Source: Marinobacterium lacunae
Lineage (GTDB): Bacteria > Pseudomonadota > Gammaproteobacteria > Pseudomonadales > Balneatricaceae
Direction: 5' to 3'
Assembly (NCBI RefSeq): GCF_000705555.1
Contig: NZ_JMQN01000039.1
Coordinates: forward strand, 1-48,511
DNA: 48,511 nt
Shown: one piece after another, positions 1-8,017 of the stretch
Layout: each line of letters opens with the position of its first letter
Numbering within the stretch: the first letter of the stretch is position 1
Notes under the pieces: generated by a model
What the model was told of the DNA's origin: nothing
The model's input: only the letters and a program-made list of their open reading frames with translations
Databases searched by the model: none
Program-made: the position numbers and the translations under genes

Positions 1-5
1 AAGAA

Positions 6-35
6 CCCCGGTACCGAAAGGTACTGGGGTTTTTT
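6..35 (+). terminator. Rho-independent terminator of a gene left of the window
   Basis: A GC-rich stem (CCCCGGTACC paired with GGTACTGGGG, GAAA tetraloop) is followed directly by a run of six T. The gene it ends lies outside the window on the left. Positions 36-240 hold no supported gene. Confidence 0.85.
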
Positions 36-242
36 GCGTCCGGGGCGTGGGATGCTCACTTATCGCGACGCAGGGGACTATTGGTCTCTTGCCTAAACCA
101 GACCAGCGCTCTGACAGCTCTGTGTAGGACTGGGAGATTAGGGTGTGGTCGAGGCAGGGCACTATGTAATGGCTGATCCTGTGAGTAAGCGAACAGGGTA
201 CAGGTCAGTAGGACGTTATTTTTCGCGAGTATAAAACGACGA

Positions 243-268
243 AACCCCGCATCGATGATGCAGGGCTT
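243..268 (-). terminator. Likely terminator of tRNA-Phe
   Basis: Read on the minus strand, a GCATC/GATGC stem with flanking G:C pairs is followed by a T-rich stretch. It lies about ten bases past the CCA end of the tRNA gene. Confidence 0.6.
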
Positions 269-278
269 CTGAAAGAGG

Positions 279-354
279 TGGTGCCCGGAGGCGGAATCGA
301 ACCACCGACACGGGGATTTTCAATCCCCTGCTCTACCGACTGAGCTATCCGGGC
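279..354 (-). tRNA. tRNA-Phe (anticodon GAA)
   Basis: The minus strand folds as a standard 76-nt tRNA. The 5' end GCCCGGA pairs with TCCGGGC before an encoded CCA. The D loop contains AGCTCAGTCGGTAGAGC, the anticodon loop is TTGAAAA with anticodon GAA, and the T loop is GGTTCGATTCC. It closely matches enterobacterial tRNA-Phe except in the T stem. No integration scar is seen here; the island in this window uses yicC instead. Confidence 0.97.
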
Positions 355-367
355 AATCAGGTTGCAT

Positions 368-396
368 ATTCAACCACTTAGAGCCGATTGGGTCAA
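368..396 (-). promoter_or_regulatory. Probable promoter of tRNA-Phe
   Basis: On the minus strand a TTGACC -35 box is followed after 17 bases by TTGAAT, a weak -10 box. This would start transcription just upstream of the mature tRNA 5' end. Assignment is by consensus and spacing only. Confidence 0.5.
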
Positions 397-420
397 GCGT
401 GGCAGACCATTATCATAGCC

Positions 421-1068
421 TCAGAGGGTAATGCCGTAATCATCACGATATTGGCGGATGGCCGCTAGCTGCGCCTGCATGTCGCCTTTCTCTTCGAGGA
501 ACTCAATAAGGTCGTCAAGTGATACGATGCTGATAACAGGCATACTGTAGTCGCGCTCAACTTCCTGAATAGCTGAAAGCTCTCCTTGACCTCTCTCCAT
601 CCGATTAAGTGCAATGGCAACCGCTGCGGGTTTGGCGCCTGCATTGTCGATGATCGTCATGACCTCGCGAATGGCGGTGCCTGCTGTGATTACGTCATCA
701 ATGATCAGCACCCTGCCTTCAAGCGGAGCACCGACCAGCGTACCGCCTTCGCCATGATCCTTGGCCTCTTTGCGGTTGAACACATAAGGGACATCGCGTT
801 GATGCTCGGTAGCAAGGGCAACAGCGGTTGTCGCAGCCAGAGGAATACCTTTGTAAGCAGGGCCCAGCATGACATCGAATTCGATACCGGAGGCCACAAT
901 CGCTGACGCGTAGAATTGACCGAGTTTGGCTAATGCAGCGCCGGTATTGAATAGTCCCGCGTTGAAGAAGTAGGGGCTTTTACGACCTGATTTCAGTGTG
1001 AACTCGCCGAAGCGCAAGACTTCCTGTTCAATGGCAAATTCGATAAAGGCGCGCTGATAGTCCTGCAT
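421..1068 (-). CDS. pyrE: Orotate phosphoribosyltransferase
   Basis: Transfers phosphoribose from PRPP to orotate to make OMP in cytosolic pyrimidine synthesis. The 215 residues match the usual length (about 213). The PRPP-binding signature [12 protein letters not shown] is near residue 125, and the N-terminal region [14 protein letters not shown] and the [10 protein letters not shown] segment are typical of the family. The ATG at 1068 is preceded by a purine-rich GGAGA. It is divergent from the crc-type gene across about 250 bases. A pyrE-crc neighbourhood is conserved in Pseudomonas, which supports the identity of both. Confidence 0.97.
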   Translation of the reverse strand: MQDYQRAFIEFAIEQEVLRFGEFTLKSGRKSPYFFNAGLFNTGAALAKLGQFYASAIVASGIEFDVMLGPAYKGIPLAATTAVALATEHQRDVPYVFNRKEAKDHGEGGTLVGAPLEGRVLIIDDVITAGTAIREVMTIIDNAGAKPAAVAIALNRMERGQGELSAIQEVERDYSMPVISIVSLDDLIEFLEEKGDMQAQLAAIRQYRDDYGITL

Positions 1069-1315
1069 AAAACGGTCTCCGATTGCGTGTTCCGGCGGGA
1101 AATAACAGGCGCTTATGATAACGCTAAAGGGCTTAGAGGGCTGCCCCTGAAGCGATATCCGGCGACATTCTCTCTGATTATGTCTGTATATGAGTTTTCA
1201 CCGTCATTATGGCTAAAGTTCTATGGAAAAATTTTAATTTTCCGTCTCTTACCGATACAATTGTCGTTCTTGATTTTCATTCTCCCATGCTCGCTCGGGT
1301 GAGGCACAACAAACT

Positions 1316-2089
1316 ATGCGCGTGATCACATTCAATACTCAGGGTATTGAACAGGCCGCTGACAAAGGCTTTTTCGACTGGATGGTTAAGCAGGATGCGG
1401 ACGTTGTCTGCTTGCAGAACCTGAAAGCGCGCGAGTATCAACTCGATGGCGATCGTTATCACCCGGACGGTTATCACGCCTATTTCTTCGATGCCTTTGA
1501 AGACGGCTTTAGTGGTGTTGCCATCTACACTCGCCACCTGCCGAAAGCGATCATGACTGGGCTTGGTTTTGAGCAGTGCGACTATCAGGGCCGGTTCATC
1601 CAGGCGGATTTTGACAAGGTTAGTGTGTCGTCCCTGACCATTCCGTCGGGGTTGAAAAGTGAAGAAGCGCAAGCGGCCAAGCTGGAATACCTGGAACACT
1701 TCAAGGCCCACCTCAAGAAGACATTGCGTAAGCGCCGCGACTTCATATTTGCGGGTACCCTGAATATTGCACATAAACCGGTCGATCTCAGCAACTGGTA
1801 CGTAAACCAGAAGGTGTCCGGCTTCCTTGCCGAAGAGCGGGCCTGGATGGACGAGATCATCAGTGAGATGGGTTATGTGGATGCTTTCCGAGAGATCAAC
1901 AAGTCAGAGCGGCAGTACACCTGGTGGCCGGACTATAACCGGGCCTGGACGCTGAACGAGGGCGCCCGTCTTGACTACCAGATTACCACCGCAAATTTGC
2001 GCAAGAGTATTAAGGGTGTAAGCATTGATCGAGAGCACCGATTCTCGGAGCACTGCCCGCTGATCATCGATTATGCGGTCGATATCTAA
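1316..2089 (+). CDS. crc: Crc-type catabolite repression protein (ExoIII-fold, degenerate active site)
   Basis: A 257-residue protein of the exonuclease III/AP-endonuclease fold. In Pseudomonas, Crc is the partner of Hfq that silences catabolic mRNAs; it is not a nuclease. Segments such as GFLAEERAWMDEI and MGYVDAFREI (about 169-194) and WWPD (about 203) read like Crc. Catalytic positions of true ExoIII are changed: the metal-binding Glu in LQE is Asn35, and the Asp of GDFN is Thr148 (GTLN), while Asp220 (RLDY) and His246 (SEHCPL) remain. Length is close to Crc (259). The neighbours pyrE and rph match Pseudomonas. The alternative is an ordinary, perhaps inactive, exodeoxyribonuclease III paralogue. 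Confidence 0.75.
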   Translation: MRVITFNTQGIEQAADKGFFDWMVKQDADVVCLQNLKAREYQLDGDRYHPDGYHAYFFDAFEDGFSGVAIYTRHLPKAIMTGLGFEQCDYQGRFIQADFDKVSVSSLTIPSGLKSEEAQAAKLEYLEHFKAHLKKTLRKRRDFIFAGTLNIAHKPVDLSNWYVNQKVSGFLAEERAWMDEIISEMGYVDAFREINKSERQYTWWPDYNRAWTLNEGARLDYQITTANLRKSIKGVSIDREHRFSEHCPLIIDYAVDI

Positions 2090-2106
2090 AGCTCAAAAAG
2101 CTGAAA

Positions 2107-2137
2107 TAAAAAAAGAAGCCGGTCGGCTTCTTTTTTG
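2107..2137. terminator. Bidirectional terminator between crc and rph
   Basis: An AAGAAGCCG/CGGCTTCTT hairpin is flanked by an A-run on the left and a T-run on the right. It can end transcription of both convergent genes. Confidence 0.9.
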
Positions 2138-2157
2138 TTTCCGTGGGAGGGCATGCA

Positions 2158-2928
2158 TCAGCTGTTGAGTGCCTCGGTCTGAAGCTGGATCAGCTCCTTG
2201 ATACCCTTGCTGGCGAGAGACAGCATCGCATTGAGCTCATCCTGTGTATAGGGCTCACCTTCTGCGGTTCCCTGTACTTCAACGAAGCCACCATTGGCCG
2301 TCATGATCACATTCATATCGGTATGGGCTTTGGAGTCTTCGGCATAATCAAGATCCAGCACGGGATGCCCTTCATAGATGCCAACGGATACGGCTGCGAG
2401 CTGATGCTTGATTGGATCGCCTTTCATGGCCCCGTTCTTGTCCTTCTTAAGAACGTTCACCGCGTCCTGCAGCGCCACGAAGGCACCGGTGATCGAGGCG
2501 GTACGGGTGCCGCCGTCGGCCTGAATTACATCACAATCGATCGTGATGGTGTTTTCACCTAACTTTTTCAGATCCATCGCAGCGCGCAGAGAGCGGCCTA
2601 TCAGGCGCTGAATTTCGACGGTACGGCCGCCCTGCTTTCCACGCGCCGCTTCACGGTCACTACGGGTGTTGGTGGAGCGAGGCAACATGCCGTACTCGGC
2701 CGTCACCCAACCAGAGCCTGAACCGCGCAGGAAGCGGGGAACGCCGCGATCAACTGTGGCGGTGCAGATCACCTTGGTATCGCCGAATTCGACCAGTACC
2801 GAGCCCTCTGCATGTTTGGTGAACTGGCGAGTGATGCGCACTTCGCGCATCTGGTCCGGCTGGCGACCGCTCGGACGCAGTTTTTTCAAACCCAGATTCT
2901 GCAGTTGTTCGGAAAGCGTGGAGGACAT
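2158..2928 (-). CDS. rph: Ribonuclease PH
   Basis: A phosphorolytic 3'-5' exoribonuclease that trims tRNA 3' ends. The [11 protein letters not shown] start of the conserved core, the [23 protein letters not shown] segment region and the [18 protein letters not shown] region are diagnostic; [18 protein letters not shown] follows. The 256 residues exceed the usual 238 because of an 18-residue N-terminal leader before RPSGR. The ATG at 2928 has an AAGG upstream; translation could instead begin at a later codon near RPSGR. It is convergent with crc and divergent from yicC. Confidence 0.96.
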   Translation of the reverse strand: MSSTLSEQLQNLGLKKLRPSGRQPDQMREVRITRQFTKHAEGSVLVEFGDTKVICTATVDRGVPRFLRGSGSGWVTAEYGMLPRSTNTRSDREAARGKQGGRTVEIQRLIGRSLRAAMDLKKLGENTITIDCDVIQADGGTRTASITGAFVALQDAVNVLKKDKNGAMKGDPIKHQLAAVSVGIYEGHPVLDLDYAEDSKAHTDMNVIMTANGGFVEVQGTAEGEPYTQDELNAMLSLASKGIKELIQLQTEALNS

Positions 2929-3033
2929 GAAGATACCTTAGTTGAGGTTTTCCCCGCGCCGATAGAGGCATGGCGGCGGGGCTGTTAATATGTGTCGAAT
3001 CAGAACAGACAATTTTAATCGAGATTGCACCAT

Positions 3034-3897
3034 ATGACACGCAGCATGACCGCCTTCGCCCGCCAGGAACTGCATAAGGATTGGGGAACGCTTACCTGGG
3101 AGATTCGTTCGGTCAACCACCGCTATCTCGAACCGCATCTGCGCTTGCCGGAAACTCTGCGCGATTTGGAGGGCTCGCTGCGAGAAAAGCTGCGGATCTC
3201 ACTGAGCCGGGGCAAGGTCGAGTGTACGCTGCGATTTGTGGCCGAGGCCGGAGCCCGCTCCATGAATGTGGATCAGGTGCGTGCTCAGGAAGTGATTGCG
3301 GCCGCCACGCAGGTGAGGGCATTGATGCCGGATTCGGCGCCACTTGATACCTTCCAGGTGCTGGGCTGGCCCGGCGTGCTTGTCGAGGCCGACCTGGATA
3401 TGGATCTGATCAAGCGCGAAGCCCTTGGCTTGTTCGACCGTGCTCTGTCTGATTTGTCTGCAGGTCGTGAGCGCGAAGGGGGAGAACTCAGCCAGCTGAT
3501 TCGACAGCGTTTGGACAGCATCTCTGAAATCGTGGCTGAAGTACGTGCGTTGATGCCGCAGATTCTTGAAGCCCAGCGTGACGCCATGCGCGCACGTATC
3601 GAGGAGATGAACGTGGATGCTGACCCGATGCGGCTTGAGCAGGAGCTGGTATTGGTTGCTCAGCGTGCGGATGTGGACGAGGAGATGGACCGGCTCGATA
3701 CCCATGTGCAGGAGGTGCGCCGGGTGCTTGGACAGAAAGGGCCGATCGGGCGACGTCTCGATTTCCTCATGCAGGAGCTCAATCGCGAAGCGAATACCCT
3801 GTCGTCCAAATCAATTGTTGCCAGCACGACACAGCGAGCGGTCGAACTGAAAGTTCTGATCGAGCAGATGCGTGAGCAGATCCAAAATATCGAATAG
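3034..3897 (+). CDS. yicC: YicC family endoribonuclease, 3' end supplied by the island
   Basis: A 287-residue protein starting MTRSMTAFAR, as in E. coli YicC (MIRSMTAYAR), so the ATG at 3034 is preferred over an upstream TTG at 3025. The N-terminal YicC domain and C-terminal DUF1732 region (MDRLDTHVQEVRRVL, GRRLDFLMQELNREANTL) are complete. YicC proteins are RNases implicated in sRNA turnover and stationary-phase survival. The last codons (3874-3897) form the left attachment site of the island, and a second copy of the same C-terminal codons lies at 19232-19255. The gene therefore stays intact but is chimeric at its extreme 3' end. Confidence 0.95.
   Translation: MTRSMTAFARQELHKDWGTLTWEIRSVNHRYLEPHLRLPETLRDLEGSLREKLRISLSRGKVECTLRFVAEAGARSMNVDQVRAQEVIAAATQVRALMPDSAPLDTFQVLGWPGVLVEADLDMDLIKREALGLFDRALSDLSAGREREGGELSQLIRQRLDSISEIVAEVRALMPQILEAQRDAMRARIEEMNVDADPMRLEQELVLVAQRADVDEEMDRLDTHVQEVRRVLGQKGPIGRRLDFLMQELNREANTLSSKSIVASTTQRAVELKVLIEQMREQIQNIE
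3873..3897 (+). other. attL: island junction at the yicC 3' end
   Basis: TGAGCAGATCCA is followed by codons for Q-N-I-E and TAG. The same protein end with TGAGCAGATCCA, then CAG-AAT-ATT-GAA-TGA, occurs at 19231-19255. Twelve bases are identical, and after that only synonymous or stop-codon differences separate the two. This is the expected footprint of a tyrosine integrase that targets a gene end. Confidence 0.88.
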
Positions 3898-3925
3898 TTT
3901 TTTCACCCGTCCAAGAATGTCTTAG

Positions 3926-3969
3926 AAGCCCTGTTATTTGCTTGTAAATACAGGGCTTTTTTATTTTTC
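3926..3969 (+). terminator. Terminator downstream of yicC, island-borne
   Basis: An AGCCCTGT/ACAGGGCT stem with further A:T pairs is followed by TTTTTTATTTTT. It lies inside the island next to attL, so the island supplies both the last yicC codons and a terminator. Confidence 0.85.
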
Positions 3970-4015
3970 CCGTCCAAATCGGTTTATAGATGTCCGTTAC
4001 CAACTACCTGTTTAG

Positions 4016-4169
4016 TGGTGGGCAGAATGGTGGGCAGCCCCCTCATTTTTGCTCAATAAGCATTTTGCGGTGAGCAAATTGGTGGGCAGTAAGTTACCCA
4101 ATTTTCGCATTTAACTCGCCACCACAACAGGTTAGCTGCTGATTCAATAAGCAAATCGGTGGTGGGCAG
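4016..4169 (+). repeat. Four TGGTGGGCAG direct repeats at the left island end
   Basis: Exact copies of TGGTGGGCAG are at 4016-4025, 4028-4037, 4080-4089 and 4160-4169; the first two start 12 bases apart. The same spaced pair recurs at the right end (19141-19162). Their position beside attL and the integrase gene suggests integrase arm-type binding sites. The stretch 3970-4212 contains no gene. Confidence 0.8.
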
Positions 4170-4212
4170 CCATTATTGCCCCCTCCATTATTTCAGCAAC
4201 TATGGAGTAAAC

Positions 4213-5463
4213 ATGGGAAAACTCACAGCAAAACAGGTTATTGCATACAGCAAAGCCGACCCCAAAAAATATTCAGATGGTGAAGGTCTATATTTTTGCG
4301 TCCGCAAACAAGGCTCGCCTTACTGGATGATCCGCTACACCACAGCCAAAGGACGACGAGAAGCAACCTTGGGGCAATTTCCTTTAATGTCGTTGGCAGA
4401 CGCTCGAATTGCCGCCGCATACTTTCGAAAGGAAGTACGTGACGGCATAGATCCTCTTCTAGAAAAACAGAAAATCGAGTTACCTGACATTGAAACCGTG
4501 GATCAACTGTTCCATGACTGGTATCGAACCGATCTTAGTCGACGACTTAAGCATCCCAAGATTCCGTATCGGGTTTACACCAAAGACATAAGCCCAGTCA
4601 TTGGCATTAAGTGTATTGCTGAGGTGACCGCACGTGACGTGCGGGAGGTGCTAGAGCGCATTCGAGAAAGTAACCGCCCTACCATTGCCAACGATACCTT
4701 GATGTACATGAAGCAGCTATTTCGGCATGCGATAAAGCTCGACTTAACGCTGAACAACCCAGCCGCAGCATTTACCGTAGACGATGCCGGTGGCGTGGAG
4801 TCCAGTAAAGACAGGATGCTTAGCAAAGAGGAAATTCACTACGCCTTTAGCGTGTTTCATTCCCATATCAATAGCTTTGGCCGCGACAACTACCTCGCTT
4901 GCTGCCTGTTTTTGGTATTGGGTGTACGCAAAAGCGAACTGTGCGAAGCCATGTGGCGTGAAATGGATTTAACCACAGGCGTGTGGGATCTGCCCAAAGA
5001 ACGCAGCAAAACCGGCGTGCCAATCAGCATTCCCTTACCACGCCAAGCCATTGCTTGGTTTAACGAGTTGCAAGTCCGCGCTTGTGGCTCGCCTTATGTT
5101 TTCCCAGCCAGACGAGCAAGCCATCGTCCACATATGGGGCCAGATACGCTAAACCGTGCCATTTCTAAACTCTTTGGTCGCGAGCCTGGGCGCAAAAAAC
5201 AGCCTCCCAATAAAATGGGCAAACTTGAACACTTCACCGTACACGATTTGCGCCGCACCTTTCGCAGCCTTGCCGCCTCTTTGGGTATTGCAGGCAACGT
5301 AGCCGAACGCTGTCTTAACCATAAGCTAAAAGGCGTTGAGGGTATCTACGACCGCCACGATTACTTTGAAGAGCGCCGAATTGCCCATCAAACCGTGGCT
5401 GATGTGGTTGAACCATTGGTGAACTTTGAGCCCGCTTCACAACACCACACAGGAGGGCGCTAA
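4213..5463 (+). CDS. Tyrosine integrase, P4/DUF4102 type
   Basis: Catalyses integration and excision at yicC by inference from its position. The ATG at 4213 has GGAG five bases upstream, giving 416 residues; an in-frame ATG at 4159 lacks such a site and lies inside the iteron area. The N-terminal DUF4102 arm-binding domain (about 1-85, with LYFCVRKQGSPYWMIRY) precedes a SAM-like core-binding domain (about 95-190) and the catalytic domain. Catalytic residues visible are Arg239 (GVRKSEL), His344 and Arg347 (HDLRRTF), His370 (LNH) and Tyr379 (GIYD). It appears complete. Directly followed by a small membrane-protein gene one base after its stop. Confidence 0.95.
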   Translation: MGKLTAKQVIAYSKADPKKYSDGEGLYFCVRKQGSPYWMIRYTTAKGRREATLGQFPLMSLADARIAAAYFRKEVRDGIDPLLEKQKIELPDIETVDQLFHDWYRTDLSRRLKHPKIPYRVYTKDISPVIGIKCIAEVTARDVREVLERIRESNRPTIANDTLMYMKQLFRHAIKLDLTLNNPAAAFTVDDAGGVESSKDRMLSKEEIHYAFSVFHSHINSFGRDNYLACCLFLVLGVRKSELCEAMWREMDLTTGVWDLPKERSKTGVPISIPLPRQAIAWFNELQVRACGSPYVFPARRASHRPHMGPDTLNRAISKLFGREPGRKKQPPNKMGKLEHFTVHDLRRTFRSLAASLGIAGNVAERCLNHKLKGVEGIYDRHDYFEERRIAHQTVADVVEPLVNFEPASQHHTGGR

Positions 5464-5464
5464 C

Positions 5465-5809
5465 ATGCAATTTATGATGCGACTCGCCCCCATTACCTTT
5501 CCAATAGCCATGCTGGCAGGCCTTGGTTGGTGTATTGGCATTGCCTTACTCGAACAACCTCATGGTATAGGCTACGCACTTACTCGGTATTGCCTGATGG
5601 TATTCGTAGTACTCGCTCCTTGGCTGACGCTAAAACTCACGTTCTACGTGATTGTCAGTTTAGGACGCAAACTGGGGCTCATCCCGATCCCGCCTGCACG
5701 CCCAACGCATAGCCTAGGTTATGAAGAATCACTCTATTGGTTCAGAGTATTGGCCTTCTTCGATGGCAAACGCAGCCGCATGCCGAAAAGGCCTATCAGG
5801 CGAAACTAA
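5465..5809 (+). CDS. Small membrane protein coupled to the integrase gene, unknown function
   Basis: I do not recognise this 114-residue protein. The ATG at 5465 follows the integrase stop by one base and has AGGAGG at 5451-5456 inside the integrase gene, so the two are probably translationally coupled. Two hydrophobic stretches are visible (about residues 6-28 and 36-62), followed by a basic C-terminal tail (KRSRMPKRPIRRN). That suggests two membrane helices with a cytosolic positive tail. Nothing in it points to an excisionase. The 132 bases after it hold only a CCCC/GGGG hairpin near 5905. Confidence 0.6.
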   Translation: MQFMMRLAPITFPIAMLAGLGWCIGIALLEQPHGIGYALTRYCLMVFVVLAPWLTLKLTFYVIVSLGRKLGLIPIPPARPTHSLGYEESLYWFRVLAFFDGKRSRMPKRPIRRN

Positions 5810-5941
5810 CAAGCCCCCATTTGCTCACTTACCGTGGGCAGTTGGGACAATGGGGCAACACTTGATATGCCGAGCTTTAGAGGGTGAATAAGAGGAATTT
5901 GAACCGCCCCAAGGAATGGGGCAATCGGGGCTATGCAAAGT

Positions 5942-6421
5942 TTATAATTGGGTTAAACGCTGCTTTGCAAGCGCCCAAGGTAAGCGACGACCAGCTTTTG
6001 CCATTTTATCGTAGGCAGCTTGAGCTTCTTCAACTGACAATACACCATGGGTGACGAGCTGCTCAACAACCCATAGCGTACCTTGAACTAATATCGCTTC
6101 TTTTTCAGCCGCCTTCCTAAGCGCCATATCCCCAGTTAGCAATGGACACTGTTCTTGTTTCGCCAACGCAAGTGCAAAGCAATCGTTCATGCTAGGGCCA
6201 GCATACTTTTGCCTCAGTTCAAATGAGTACATCATAGACTCAGGGCTTAACTCTCCCAACAACAACCCTAACTCGAGTAAATAGCCATGTTGATTGCTTA
6301 GCTCCTCGTGGAATAACACATCTGGAACTTTGAACTGGTAAGGCAAATTGAAAAAGACGCCTAATAATTGGCCTTCTTCGAGATCAATGAGGATATTGGC
6401 ATCACTGATCAACAAATACAT
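5942..6421 (-). CDS. PIN-domain protein, probable toxin of a toxin-antitoxin pair
   Basis: A 159-residue protein with PIN-type acidic residues in order: Asp7 (SDANILIDLE), Glu39/Glu40, Asp80 (NDCFALALA) and Asp98 (LLTGDMALR). PIN domains are metal-dependent RNases that often act as toxins. Its ATG at 6421 abuts the TAA of the upstream XRE-ImmA/IrrE gene without a gap, so the two are co-translated. The C-terminal 35 residues (VLSVEEAQAAYDKMAK and on) look like a helical extension. The toxin role is inferred from the family and the gene pair. Confidence 0.8.
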   Translation of the reverse strand: MYLLISDANILIDLEEGQLLGVFFNLPYQFKVPDVLFHEELSNQHGYLLELGLLLGELSPESMMYSFELRQKYAGPSMNDCFALALAKQEQCPLLTGDMALRKAAEKEAILVQGTLWVVEQLVTHGVLSVEEAQAAYDKMAKAGRRLPWALAKQRLTQL

Positions 6422-7474
6422 TTAAACAGCCTCAGCCAACATTTGGCGTTGCTTATGCAATGCCATCACTGACATCTGTAACAGCTCAGCGGCTTTGGAT
6501 TCACTAACAATTCCCTCTGCCAATGCACGATAAACCAACTGCTCAAACAATAATGTTTGCTCTTGTGGATAAGGATTCCCAGGCTCTTGCTTACGCCAAC
6601 CGTTTTTTGAGAACTGTATAAATATTTGGCGTTTTTTCTCTTCGGTGATCACACCAAGGTCGGCACTGCGATACAAACAAGCTGCCATGCTTAAGCCATA
6701 TTCGTGTTTCAGGAAATATAGCTCTTTGGGGTCTACGTTCGAACGTCGCTCTCCTAGATGCTGAAAAAGGCCAACTTCGGGCAGTAAAAACGCAGAAGCA
6801 AAGCGGTTGCAGGCCATCTCTTCGTCAAGGGATTCATCGAGTAAGCCATGTAAAACAAGGTGGCCAAGTTCATGCGCCAATGTAAACCGCTGGCGGCAAC
6901 CAGGCCAATGAGAAGACACAACAACAATTGGCTGCCCTGATATTTTGGCTTGTAACCCATCAAATTTATCGGCTTGGGGTACGTTACTGACAATCACCAA
7001 AATACCTTTAGACTCAAGCAAGTCGATTAAGTCTGGCAATGGATTCATACCTAACTGCCAATCAGTACGGACTTTGGCGGCAACCTGCTCTACTGCGTCT
7101 AAAGTGCTTACAACAGGAACGTCGGGCTGGTAGTTAAAACTCGCTATCGGGAAGTTTGGCCATACATTTTTAAGTGATAACCAGCGTTCGGCTTGGTCAA
7201 CCACATCAGACTCAATCTTCTTTAGCAACTTAGCTGAAGCTGAGGCTTTTTTACGATACTCCACCTCACCCAAAGTCACCTGTGCTGGGCGAAAGAAGTA
7301 TTCAGTACGAACCGACAAAGCCGTCGCCAATTTAAGTAAAACTCCCGACGAAGGCATACTCTGGTCGTGCTCGTATTTTTTAACCATGTTGGCACTAATA
7401 CCAACTTGCTCACCCAAGGCCTGCATCGACAGGCCAGCGGCTGCACGGGCTCGTTTTATGCGCTCTCCAATCAT
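6422..7474 (-). CDS. XRE-family regulator with ImmA/IrrE (M78) metallopeptidase domain
   Basis: A 350-residue two-domain protein (COG2856 type). Residues 1-60 form a helix-turn-helix of the XRE class (LSMQALGEQVGISANMVKKYE). Residues about 150-240 carry the zinc-peptidase motif HELGH (201-205) with a downstream acidic/Asn-Arg segment (DEEMACNRFASAFLLP). Relatives of this domain, such as ImmA and IrrE, cleave or inactivate repressors. The arrangement with the PIN gene suggests an autoregulated antitoxin or stress-released repressor. The C-terminal about 100 residues form a helical region. The start at 7474 fits the standard N-terminus of XRE proteins (MIGERIKRARAAAG). Confidence 0.88.
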   Translation of the reverse strand: MIGERIKRARAAAGLSMQALGEQVGISANMVKKYEHDQSMPSSGVLLKLATALSVRTEYFFRPAQVTLGEVEYRKKASASAKLLKKIESDVVDQAERWLSLKNVWPNFPIASFNYQPDVPVVSTLDAVEQVAAKVRTDWQLGMNPLPDLIDLLESKGILVIVSNVPQADKFDGLQAKISGQPIVVVSSHWPGCRQRFTLAHELGHLVLHGLLDESLDEEMACNRFASAFLLPEVGLFQHLGERRSNVDPKELYFLKHEYGLSMAACLYRSADLGVITEEKKRQIFIQFSKNGWRKQEPGNPYPQEQTLLFEQLVYRALAEGIVSESKAAELLQMSVMALHKQRQMLAEAV

Positions 7475-7484
7475 ACAGACCTCT

Positions 7485-7522
7485 GGTTTATGAAAACTAA
7501 AATTATTTTAAAAATATAAACC
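7485..7522. promoter_or_regulatory. Inverted repeat upstream of the XRE-ImmA/IrrE gene
   Basis: GGTTTAT (7485-7491) and ATAAACC (7516-7522) face each other across an AT-rich spacer, immediately upstream of the regulator start. It is a candidate autoregulatory operator; no binding data exist. Confidence 0.45.
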
Positions 7523-7900
7523 AAGTTGGCGTTTTTGTCGATTGGTTTTACAGGGCAATCATTCGCGTGTTCGCGCACACACTTCCCCATGCCTTTACCC
7601 CCATACGCCAAAACCACTATCCGTTTGGCTTTTGGATCGAAACGCCAAACAGGGAAATTAGCCCATTCACTGTTTGGCTTCTCGATTGAAATCCAACGCT
7701 GCTAAGCCTTGCCAGTACTGGCTCAAAGCAAGGTTTGGCACTTTTTGTACCCTAAACCAACCTCGGCATCAAAGTACAAACCGTTTGATTTTTTAAACCC
7801 AGAATGCAAACGATCGTTTGGCGTCTCGATTTTTTTGCATGGGCTAAATGCCGTCAAACAGCGCTGTATTGGACTATGTATATCAAACAGTTAGCCGCGC
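7523..7900. repeat. Non-coding block with degenerate GTTTGGC...TCGAT repeats and hairpins
   Basis: The stretch 7475-8017 has no convincing gene. A motif of the form (G)TTTGGC, a few T/C, then TCGAT or TCGAA recurs near 7525, 7623, 7672 and 7816. At 7623-7650 it is a pseudo-palindrome (GTTTGGC to GCCAAAC with a TTT-GATC-AAA core). At 7733-7758 GGTTTGG faces CTAAACC, and at 7805-7840 ATGCAAA faces TTTGCAT. It could be a regulatory or origin-of-transfer-like region; function unknown. Confidence 0.5.
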
Positions 7901-8017
7901 ACAGGTCATCATAAAAAACCGATTTGACTGGTTAGTTTGATGGCCATTTCTTTCATCTAATTCACCACTGAGTCTGCACCCGACCACTGAAAATAGACGG
8001 CATGACGAACCAACAAG

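Noticed and set aside
7523..7900. Integron attC-like sites
   Set aside because: The GTTTGGC/GCCAAAC arms do not fit the GTTRRRY core-site pattern and no integron integrase is present.
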